From DASUDX01 sp036275365 (GTDB lineage: Bacteria; Pseudomonadota; Gammaproteobacteria; Nevskiales; Nevskiaceae), in NCBI GenBank assembly GCA_036275365.1, contig DASUDX010000012.1, positions 1 through 12,926 on the forward strand: a stretch of 12,926 nt of DNA, given 5' to 3'. The first letter of the stretch is position 1, and every line of letters begins with the position of its first letter. Shown here in pieces: positions 6,031 to 12,926 of this stretch. The notes below the pieces were generated by a model. That model did not search any database, was not told the origin of the DNA, and worked only from the letters and a program-made list of their open reading frames with translations. The translations under genes were made by a program, and so were the position numbers.

Positions 6031-7218
6031 ATGCCGCAGACAATCCGGCGGGTGTTGGTGGTCGAGGGGGAGCTCCCCCTCGCGGAAGACACGCGCCTGC
6101 AGCTGGTCGCCGCCGGGGTCCAGGAGGTCACGCTGGCCGACAGCCGCGCGGCGGCGCTGGCCCGGCTCGCCGAGGCCCGCATCGATCTGCTGATCTGCGA
6201 TATCGGCTTGAGTGAGCAGGAAGGCATCGCCCTGCTGCGCGCCCTCAGCACCCTGCCCGGAGCGCCCGCGGTGCTGCTCACCGCCCGCGCCGATGCCAGC
6301 GTCCTGCAGGCGGCCGAGCTGCTCGCCGAGAGCCTGGGCCTGGCGGTGATCGGTGCGCTGCCCAAGCCGGTGTCCGAGACCGCGCTGCAGGAGATGCTCC
6401 AGCGGGAGCGCCGGCGCCGGCTGCTGGCGAGTCAGGTCCTGAGCATCGAGCCGCCCGCCGACGCGGTGCTGCTCGAGGCCTTCACCCAGGGCCATTACCA
6501 GGCCTATTTCGAGGCCCGCATCTCCCGCCGCACCGGACGCGTGGAGGGAGTGGAAGTGCTGGCCCGCCTGCTCCCACCGGGCCTCGCGCCGCTGGGGGCG
6601 CAGGCCTTCATCGGCCGTCTCGAGGCACTGGGACGCATCGATGCGCTCACCTGGCAGATGGCCGAGCAGGGCTATGCCTTCGTCCGCCAGGCCGGTGGCC
6701 GCGGGCGTGCGCTGGCGGTCTCGCTCAACCTCTCGCCGGTGATGCTCAGCGAGGAGACGCTGGTCAGCCGGCTGGTCGAGGGGGTGGCGCGCGCCGGGCT
6801 GCATCCGCGCGATGTCACGCTGGAGATCACCGAATCCGCCGCCATCGATTCCAGCCCGGCGGTGCTCGCCCATCTGGTGCAGCTGCGGCTGAGCGGCTTC
6901 GGGCTGTCGATCGACGACTTCGGCACCGGCTTCTCGTCGCTGGCCCAGCTCTCGCGGGTGCCGGTGACCGAGATCAAGATCGACCGCCAGTTCACCCACC
7001 GCGCGCTGATCGATCCGAAGGCGCGGGTGGTGGTGGAATCCACCATCGATCTCGCCCGCCGGCTCGGCATCCGCACCTGCGCCGAAGGCGTGGACTCGGC
7101 GGAAGTGCTGAGCCTGCTCGAGGACCTCGGCGCCGATGCCTTCCAGGGCTATCACTTCCACCAGCCGATGCCGGCTCGTGACTTCCTGGAGTGGATGCTC
7201 GGCACCCCCGGCCGCTAG
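6031..7218 (+). CDS. Receiver-EAL protein, predicted cyclic-di-GMP phosphodiesterase (RocR-like layout)
   Basis: A 395-residue protein with an N-terminal receiver domain (about 5-120) and a C-terminal EAL domain (about 140-390), the layout of Pseudomonas RocR. The EAL domain cuts cyclic-di-GMP to pGpG. Its usual metal and catalytic residues are all visible: Glu175 in EVLAR (EVL replacing EAL), Asn233 in SLNLSP, Glu265 in LEITES, Asp295-Asp296 in DDFGTG, Lys316 in IKIDRQF, Glu352 in AEGV and Gln372 in FQGYHF. The receiver keeps the phospho-acceptor Asp57 (LLICDIGL), Thr84 (LLTAR) and Lys112 (LPKPV), but the usual Asp-Asp pair after VLVV is Glu12-Gly13. The ATG at 6031 with GAGGG four bases upstream is preferred over an in-frame GTG at 5974 that adds 19 unconserved residues. 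The gene diverges from the flavoprotein gene and ends three bases from the convergent thiC stop. Confidence 0.92.
   Translation: MPQTIRRVLVVEGELPLAEDTRLQLVAAGVQEVTLADSRAAALARLAEARIDLLICDIGLSEQEGIALLRALSTLPGAPAVLLTARADASVLQAAELLAESLGLAVIGALPKPVSETALQEMLQRERRRRLLASQVLSIEPPADAVLLEAFTQGHYQAYFEARISRRTGRVEGVEVLARLLPPGLAPLGAQAFIGRLEALGRIDALTWQMAEQGYAFVRQAGGRGRALAVSLNLSPVMLSEETLVSRLVEGVARAGLHPRDVTLEITESAAIDSSPAVLAHLVQLRLSGFGLSIDDFGTGFSSLAQLSRVPVTEIKIDRQFTHRALIDPKARVVVESTIDLARRLGIRTCAEGVDSAEVLSLLEDLGADAFQGYHFHQPMPARDFLEWMLGTPGR
6063..6082. repeat. Perfect 20-bp palindrome inside the receiver-domain coding sequence
   Basis: CGAGGGGGAG at 6063-6072 is followed immediately by its exact reverse complement CTCCCCCTCG at 6073-6082. 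It begins 33 bases into the REC-EAL gene and encodes residues 12-18 (E-G-E-L-P-L) plus part of the next codon. As RNA it can form an 8-bp GC stem with an AGCU loop close to the start codon. It covers exactly the codons where the canonical receiver acidic pair is missing. Confidence 0.9.
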
Positions 7219-7221
7219 ACG

Positions 7222-9114
<1,893 letters not shown>

Positions 9115-9119
9115 CGGGG

Positions 9120-9124
9120 CTCCT
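9120..9124 (-). promoter_or_regulatory. thiC ribosome binding site (AGGAG)
   Basis: The minus strand reads AGGAG five bases before the ATG at 9114. It fixes the thiC start and lies about 50 bases downstream of the riboswitch core, where riboswitch-linked folding could control its access. Confidence 0.75.
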
Positions 9125-9146
9125 GTGCGTGTGGGGCGGACAGGCG

Positions 9147-9172
9147 GGCCGACGCCGCGGCGGCGTCCGGCC
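9147..9172 (-). promoter_or_regulatory. GC-rich hairpin between TPP aptamer and thiC start (likely part of the expression platform)
   Basis: GGCC at 9147-9150 pairs with GGCC at 9169-9172, and GACGCCG at 9151-9157 pairs with CGGCGTC at 9161-9167. The result is an 11-bp stem with a three-base loop and one bulge. On the minus strand it directly follows, and by about two bases overlaps, the 3' end of the aptamer. No T-run follows, so it is not a standard terminator. It may act through competition with aptamer pairing or on ribosome access. Confidence 0.5.
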
Positions 9173-9244
9173 TTCCCTCCGCCGGCATGATCCGGTTCAG
9201 GTTCCAAGGGTCTTTCTCAGCCACGCGCGGTGGCACCCCCGGCC
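9172..9244 (-). ncRNA. TPP riboswitch (THI element) in the thiC leader
   Basis: Read on the minus strand, the conserved THI-box pieces occur in order: GGGGTGCC near 9232-9239, a short variable CCAC...GTGG hairpin, CTGAGA (9220-9215), ACCCTT (9211-9206), GAACCTGA (9204-9197), GGATCATGCCGGCG (9193-9180) and AGGGAA (9178-9173). This is the full thiamine-pyrophosphate aptamer. Binding of TPP is expected to lower thiC expression, and the element sits 58 bases ahead of the thiC ATG. Upstream, TGATAAGGT on the minus strand (about 9260-9252) could hold an extended -10 element, but no -35 is clear. Confidence 0.96.
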
Positions 9245-9327
9245 AGCGCGCACCTTATCACCGGGACCGGCCGCTGACCGGCGCGCCACGACCGCCTGGC
9301 AGACAGGCCTATGACAATCGCCATTAC

Positions 9328-9349
9328 TGTGCCATTGTTTGATGGCACA
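9328..9349. promoter_or_regulatory. Operator-like palindrome upstream of the PF10118 gene
   Basis: TGTGCCAT at 9328-9335 is mirrored exactly by ATGGCACA at 9342-9349 around a six-base spacer. It lies 24 bases before the preferred ATG at 9374, in a patch (about 9310-9365) that is clearly more AT-rich than the rest of the window. The size and symmetry fit a site for a dimeric helix-turn-helix repressor such as a TetR- or GntR-type protein. ATGACA at 9311-9316 is a possible -35, with a poor -10 (CATTGT, 9333-9338) inside the palindrome. The regulator is not encoded in this window. Confidence 0.6.
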
Positions 9350-9363
9350 TTGGCTTCCGATAT

Positions 9364-9367
9364 GGAG
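9364..9367 (+). promoter_or_regulatory. Ribosome binding site (GGAG) deciding the PF10118 gene start
   Basis: GGAG stands six bases before the ATG at 9374, ideal spacing. The more upstream in-frame ATGs at 9311 and 9362 lack such a site. The 9311 start would also make the operator palindrome part of the coding sequence. Confidence 0.65.
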
Positions 9368-9373
9368 TTCGAC

Positions 9374-10231
9374 ATGGCCGACGGTTCCTACCAGCCCCAT
9401 TCCCCGGTGATCCAGCCGCTGCGCCGCGACCTGCGCTTCGGCCTCGACGGCGCCCGCATCCACGACTGGCACGGCGAAGGCCCGGCGATCACCCAGTTCA
9501 TGAACACCCTCTCGCTGTTCTTCCCGGAGGGCGAGCGCTTCTTCATCGGCGCGGTCCGCCATTACCGCGACCGCATCACCGATCCCGCGCTGCAGAAGGC
9601 CATCACCGGCTTCATCGGCCAGGAGGCCATGCACGGCCGTGAGCACAGCGACTTCAACCAGCTGATGGAAGACGCCGGCCTGCCGGCGGCCCGTCTGGAA
9701 AAGATCGTCACCGTGCTGCTCAAGCGCCTGCAGAAGAACCTGCCGGCGGCGACCCAGCTCTCCGCCACCATCGCGCTCGAGCACATGACCGCGGTGCTGG
9801 GTGATTACCTGCTGAAGAACGAGGACTTCATCCGCTCCGCCGAGCCTGCTTACGGCCGGCTGTGGCGCTGGCATGCGCTGGAGGAGACCGAGCACAAGGC
9901 GGTGGCCTTCGATGTGTGGAAGGCGGTGATGCCCAGGACCCTGGGCAGCTATCTGCACCGCACCGGCGGGCTGATCGTCGCCACCGGGCTGTTCATGGTG
10001 CTGGTGGCGGCCTTCCAGGTGCAGATGGTGGCGGCCGCGCCGCGCCAGCAGAGCCGCATGCAGGCGCTGGGCAGCATGCTGCGCTTCCTGTTCGTCAAGC
10101 CCGGCCTGCTGCCCAATGTGACGCGGCCGATGCTCGACTACTTCCGCCCGGGCTTTCACCCCTGGGATCATGACAACCGCCACTTCCTCGCCCAGATGGG
10201 CGCGCTGGAGGCGGAGCTGGCGGCCGCCTAG
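9374..10231 (+). CDS. PF10118 predicted metal-dependent hydrolase (COG3687)
   Basis: A 285-residue mostly helical protein of the Metal_hydrol family. Putative metal-binding clusters appear in order: FFPEGERFF (49-57, Glu52/Glu54), GQEAMHGREH (82-91, Glu84, His87, His91), ALEHMTA (134-140, Glu136-His137) and HALEETEHKAVAFD (167-180, Glu170, Glu173, His174). The E...ExxH pattern suggests a di-metal four-helix-bundle site, which is my inference. A hydrophobic stretch at about 199-215 could touch the membrane. The enzymatic reaction of the family is not established; members often sit near lipid, SDR and hydrolase genes. I chose the ATG at 9374 because of its Shine-Dalgarno and because the product then has the usual length (about 280); a start at 9311 would add 21 residues encoded by promoter-like DNA. 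Its stop overlaps the convergent NUDIX stop. Confidence 0.88.
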   Translation: MADGSYQPHSPVIQPLRRDLRFGLDGARIHDWHGEGPAITQFMNTLSLFFPEGERFFIGAVRHYRDRITDPALQKAITGFIGQEAMHGREHSDFNQLMEDAGLPAARLEKIVTVLLKRLQKNLPAATQLSATIALEHMTAVLGDYLLKNEDFIRSAEPAYGRLWRWHALEETEHKAVAFDVWKAVMPRTLGSYLHRTGGLIVATGLFMVLVAAFQVQMVAAAPRQQSRMQALGSMLRFLFVKPGLLPNVTRPMLDYFRPGFHPWDHDNRHFLAQMGALEAELAAA

Positions 10232-10776
10232 AAGCCGGCCCCGCGCTCGCGCAGCAGCAGATAGAGCGCGGTGAGCACGCGGCCGTCGATGGCACAGCCG
10301 CGGGCGCGCTGGGCCGCGAGCCAGGGCTCGATGCGGGTCAGCGGCACGGCGTGCACGGTGATCTGCTCATCGTCCACGCCGCCGCCGTGGCCCTGGCGGC
10401 TCAGCCCGCGGACGCGGACGAAGTAGCCGCGTTCGCTGCTCATGCCCGGCGCCGTCGGGGTTTCCAGCACCACCTCGGCCTCGGCGCCGGCATAGCCGGT
10501 TTCCTCGAGCAGCTCGCGGCGGGCGGAGTCGAGCACGCTCTCGTCGGCATGGGCGGCCTGGTCGGCGATGATGCCGGCGGGCAGCTCGATGCAGGGCTGG
10601 CGCAGCGGCAGGCGCAGCTGCTCCACCAGCAGCAGCTCGTCGGCTGCGGTTACCGCGATCAGGAAGCAGGCCCCGCGCGAGCGCACCCGGGAGACGAACT
10701 CCCAGTGATCGGTGCGCCAGAGGCGCAGGAACTGACCTTCGTGGAGCAGGCGCGGGGCGCCGAGTGGGGTGTCCAT
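10228..10776 (-). CDS. NUDIX hydrolase, ADP-ribose-pyrophosphatase-like
   Basis: A 182-residue NUDIX protein. The catalytic box is E79-x7-R87-E88-LL-E91-E92-T-G94-Y95, which matches the REUxEExGU core. The preceding ELPAG (64-68) is typical of the ADP-ribose / sugar-nucleotide branch (NudF-like). The loop between Gly68 and Glu79 is about five residues longer than in the textbook box, a variation known in this branch. These cytosolic enzymes split nucleoside diphosphates linked to another group, using magnesium; the exact substrate is open. Its ATG overlaps the rlmJ stop by one base (TGATG), so translation is probably coupled and it is the last gene of the SDR-rlmJ-NUDIX operon. It shares four bases (CTAG) with the convergent PF10118 gene. 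Confidence 0.92.
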   Translation of the reverse strand: MDTPLGAPRLLHEGQFLRLWRTDHWEFVSRVRSRGACFLIAVTAADELLLVEQLRLPLRQPCIELPAGIIADQAAHADESVLDSARRELLEETGYAGAEAEVVLETPTAPGMSSERGYFVRVRGLSRQGHGGGVDDEQITVHAVPLTRIEPWLAAQRARGCAIDGRVLTALYLLLRERGAGF

Positions 10777-11621
10777 CAGCGGGCGGGAGTGATCCAGTCG
10801 AGACTCGCCTCGGCCCGCGGCGAGCAGGCCAGCAGCCGGGCGAGCTCGGTCAGCAGCGGGCCGGCGGCCTGGTCGAACTGCCAGGGCGGATTGAGCACCA
10901 GCAGCCCGCAGGCGTGCATCTGGCCTTCGGAGGGCGCGCCGGTGTCGAGCCGCGCGTCCAGCAGCGGCACCCCGGGCAGGGCGCGCTGCAGCCGGCGGCG
11001 GAAGCGATCGGCCGGATAGCGCTGCTTGACCGGGTACCAGGCGGCGTAGACGCCCCCCGACCAGCGCGCCTGGCTGGCGAGGATCGCCGCCTCCATCGCC
11101 TCGAACTCATCGCTGCGTTCGAAGGGCGGGTCGATCAGCACCAGACCGCGCTTCTCCGGCGGCGGCGTGAGCGCCGGCAGGGCCTCGTAGCCATCGCGAC
11201 GATGCAGGGCGATGGTCACGCCCGCCGCCTGCGGCGCATTGCGCATCTCCTGGCGCAGCTCATCGGCCACCTCCGGCACGGTCTCGCAGAGGATCAGCCG
11301 GTCCCCGCTGCGGGCAAGGCCTGCGGCAATCCACGGCGAACCGGGGTAGGCCGCGAGCGCCACCGTGCCACCCAGCCGCTCGCGCAGCGCCTCCAGCGCC
11401 GGGCTCAGATTCGTCGCCTCCCGCAGCCGGCCCACGCCAGCGGCCCACTCCCCGGTGCGTTCGGCCCGCTCACCCAGCCCGTAGCGACCGGCGCCGGCGT
11501 GGGTATCGACATAGCACCAGGGGCTCGCCTTGCGCGAGAGCGCACGCAGCAGCTCGATCAGCAGGGCGTGCTTGAAAACATCCGCAAAATTGCCGGCGTG
11601 GTAGTGGTGGCGGTAGTGCAT
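10776..11621 (-). CDS. rlmJ: 23S rRNA (adenine(2030)-N6)-methyltransferase RlmJ
   Basis: This 281-residue protein is within one residue of E. coli RlmJ (280). It starts MHYRHHYHAGNFADVFKH, the family signature. It also has YVDTHAGAGRYGL (37-49) for S-adenosylmethionine binding and the catalytic (D/N)PP(F/Y) motif as Asp164-Pro-Pro-Phe-Glu168. RlmJ methylates N6 of A2030 in 23S rRNA. The ORF is open further upstream, to 11894, but the ATG at 11621 matches the family start and overlaps the SDR stop by one base (TGATG). The NUDIX gene begins in the same manner at its own stop. Such overlaps suggest a single mRNA with coupled translation. Confidence 0.96.
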   Translation of the reverse strand: MHYRHHYHAGNFADVFKHALLIELLRALSRKASPWCYVDTHAGAGRYGLGERAERTGEWAAGVGRLREATNLSPALEALRERLGGTVALAAYPGSPWIAAGLARSGDRLILCETVPEVADELRQEMRNAPQAAGVTIALHRRDGYEALPALTPPPEKRGLVLIDPPFERSDEFEAMEAAILASQARWSGGVYAAWYPVKQRYPADRFRRRLQRALPGVPLLDARLDTGAPSEGQMHACGLLVLNPPWQFDQAAGPLLTELARLLACSPRAEASLDWITPAR

Positions 11622-12403
11622 CAGGTCTGCACGAGCCGGTTCACCGCCCGGTTGACCCAGGCCGGCGAGAGCTTGGCCGCGAGGGCGAAGGCGCGGGTCT
11701 GCGCGCCGGGATAGCGGTGCACCGCCCCGCCGGGCCGGATGGCGGCCTGCCAGACGCAGTCGGCGATCTGCTCGGCGCTGAGCTTGAGGCCCAGGCGCTT
11801 GAGGCTGGGCAGGCCCGGGGTCATGTTGGCCACCATCGGCGTGGCGACGAACAGCGGCTGGATGTCCAGCACGCGGATGCCGTAGCGGCGCCATTCCAGA
11901 TCCAGCGCCTCGGTGAGCCCTTTCACCGCGAACTTGGTCGACGAGTACACCGCGAGGTTGGGTGCGCCGTAGATCGCCGAGGCCGAGGCCATGTTGATCA
12001 GGCAGGCGCCGGGCGTGATGCGCAGATGGGGCAGGGCGGCGTAGCAGCCATTGATCACCCCCTTGAGATTCACATCGACGATGGCGTGCGCCTTGCCGAT
12101 CGGCACCTCCTCGAACGGCCCGTTGTGGGCGATGCCGGCGTTGTTGAACATCACATCCAGCCGCTCGCCGGCCGCCTCGGCGAAGGCATTCACCGCGCGG
12201 CTCACCGCATCGGCATCGGTCACATCCAGCACTGCGCTGCGGCAGTTGGCCGGACCGATCTCCCGCGACAGCGCCTGCAGGGCAGGTGCGTCAACATCGT
12301 AAAGGCCCACCAGCCAGCCCTCCCGGGCAAAGCGCTGGGCGGTGGCACGGCCGATGCCGGCAGCCGCGCCGGTGATGAAGATGGACTTGCGGGGGTCGCT
12401 CAT
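11621..12403 (-). CDS. Short-chain dehydrogenase/reductase (SDR) family oxidoreductase
   Basis: A classical SDR of 260 residues. The cofactor motif is TGAAAGIG at 11-18. Asp36 at the end of strand two (LVGLYDVD) favours NAD(H) over NADP(H). NNAG is at 87-90, and the catalytic set is Ser140, Tyr153 and Lys157 (YSSTK). The C-terminus (about 225-260) has a basic, weakly amphipathic stretch. The substrate is unknown; the family acts on alcohols, ketones and acyl chains. The ATG at 12403 is chosen because GGAG lies six bases upstream and the Rossmann motif follows at once; the ORF extension to 12526 is low-complexity and runs into the upstream gap. It is the first gene of the operon with rlmJ and the NUDIX gene. 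No strong promoter was seen in 12404-12553. Confidence 0.93.
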   Translation of the reverse strand: MSDPRKSIFITGAAAGIGRATAQRFAREGWLVGLYDVDAPALQALSREIGPANCRSAVLDVTDADAVSRAVNAFAEAAGERLDVMFNNAGIAHNGPFEEVPIGKAHAIVDVNLKGVINGCYAALPHLRITPGACLINMASASAIYGAPNLAVYSSTKFAVKGLTEALDLEWRRYGIRVLDIQPLFVATPMVANMTPGLPSLKRLGLKLSAEQIADCVWQAAIRPGGAVHRYPGAQTRAFALAAKLSPAWVNRAVNRLVQT

Positions 12404-12409
12404 GACGGG

Positions 12410-12413
12410 CTCC
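12410..12413 (-). promoter_or_regulatory. Ribosome binding site (GGAG) of the SDR gene
   Basis: The minus strand reads GGAG six bases before the ATG at 12403, which supports this start over longer readings of the same frame. Confidence 0.65.
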
Positions 12414-12553
12414 AGGCGAGGAAAGCTGATTGTGAGCGAGGGCGGGCGCCGCTGCTTTTCCCGTCCCCCGCGGCTAGGTCCCCGTTGGGTGCTCGCGTCA
12501 TCATCTGACGAGGTCCGCGCCTTCATCCGGAGAGCGTTGGTCCATCGACCCGC

Positions 12554-12926
12554 TCAGGCGGCAGCCTCATCGAGCACCGGTATCCCGATCGCCCGGAGAA
12601 GTCCGAAGACAGGGTCATAAAACGCGGGGGCTCGCGTCGGATCCTCTTCATCGCCCGGCGGCACGACGATCACGGTGCCCTGGCGAGCACGCGTCAGAAG
12701 GACGCGGTAGGCATTGAGGAGGTAGGACCTACGCTCTGGCTTATGGATTTGATTCCAACGATCGCCACTAAAGCTGTGGTACGTCCAGCCGTCTTGGCGA
12801 TAACGCAGATCGCCGTCCCAGACGACACAGGTCCAATCTAGTTCCAGGCCCTGCACCTGGAACTCAGTTGCCACGTCTTCTAGATAGTAGGACGAGCGTG
12901 TGTCCTCCTTGCCGGAGAGAAACCAA
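12554..12926 (-). CDS. DUF2075 (schlafen-group-3) DNA/RNA helicase, C-terminal fragment (5' end outside the window)
   Basis: The frame is open from the window edge and gives 123 residues before a TGA at 12556-12554. It begins WFLSGKEDTRSSYYLEDVAT, continues EFQVQGLELDWTCVVWDGDL and has YLLNAYRVLLTRARQG, corresponding to helicase motifs V and VI of the DUF2075 family (PF09848). The end, FYDPVFGLLRAIGIPVLDE, is the usual C-terminus of these proteins. The N-terminal ATPase motifs would be to the right. A GTG at 12874 is internal, not a start. GC over 12601-12900 is 59% by hand count (177 of 300), lower than neighbours (one 60-base line in the SDR gene is 75%), and codons such as CTA and TAT that are scarce next door appear. 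This suggests acquired DNA. Helicases of this family are often found in accessory regions; the partner genes are not in view. Confidence 0.85.
   Translation of the reverse strand, partial: WFLSGKEDTRSSYYLEDVATEFQVQGLELDWTCVVWDGDLRYRQDGWTYHSFSGDRWNQIHKPERRSYLLNAYRVLLTRARQGTVIVVPPGDEEDPTRAPAFYDPVFGLLRAIGIPVLDEAAA

Noticed and set aside
9343..9358. Sigma-54-like -24 box (TGGCAC) upstream of the PF10118 gene
   Set aside because: The -24 element is perfect, but the required GC ten bases after the GG reads TC, and the implied start of RNA would remove the ribosome site at 9364-9367. The TGGCAC is better explained as one arm of the palindrome.
12496..12510. Short hairpin CGTCA-TCATC-TGACG downstream of the helicase stop
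   Set aside because: Only a 5-bp stem with mixed composition and no T-run after it; too weak to call a terminator.
12840..12864. 9-bp inverted repeat (AGTTCCAGG / CCTGGAACT) in the helicase fragment
   Set aside because: It falls on the conserved EFQVQGLEL motif, where the codons for EFQ and LEL are naturally near-complementary. Coding constraint explains it, although it is perfect.

Overview
The window is very GC-rich (about 70% by eye) and densely packed with bacterial chromosomal genes. YajQ, RlmJ, the proteobacterial-type ThiC with its TPP riboswitch, a PF10118 metal-dependent hydrolase and a REC-EAL protein together point to a high-GC gammaproteobacterium. The genus cannot be read from this sequence. 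Most genes look like ordinary core or soft-core genes. The accessory-looking parts are the far right edge and some small non-coding structures.

Layout, left to right. (1) 1-157 (+) is the tail of yajQ, followed by a short convergent gap with an 11-bp-arm inverted repeat. (2) 286-5878 is a run of five minus-strand genes. In transcription order they are an HI0933-type flavoprotein, a Tat-exported PhoX/DUF839 protein, an alpha/beta hydrolase, a TauE/SafE permease and a cytosolic-type 5'-nucleotidase. The 143-base gap after phoX holds a hairpin, a 28-bp tandem repeat that straddles the phoX stop, and CTGTCAY sites. (3) 6031-7218 (+) encodes a receiver-EAL protein whose EAL catalytic set looks intact. 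Its receiver acidic pocket is altered exactly where a perfect 20-bp palindrome lies. (4) 7222-9244 (-) is thiC behind a clear TPP riboswitch. (5) 9374-10231 (+) is a PF10118 protein preceded by a relatively AT-rich stretch with an 8-bp-arm operator-like palindrome. (6) 10228-12403 (-) is a tightly coupled three-gene operon, SDR oxidoreductase then rlmJ then NUDIX hydrolase, joined by two TGATG stop/start overlaps. (7) 12554-12926 (-) is the C-terminal end of a DUF2075 (schlafen-group-3) helicase. Its base composition is clearly lower in GC than its neighbours, which suggests the edge of an acquired region continuing past the window.

How the genes fit together. ThiC makes the pyrimidine half of thiamine under TPP feedback. 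PhoX (outside the cytoplasm) and the 5'-nucleotidase (cytosol) could both release phosphate, but nothing here proves joint regulation. The EAL protein should degrade cyclic-di-GMP, and YajQ family members have been reported to bind that messenger. The remaining genes look like independent housekeeping units. No complete new multi-gene system is visible. The best leads are the palindrome in the receiver domain, the operator upstream of the PF10118 gene, and the truncated helicase at the right edge.
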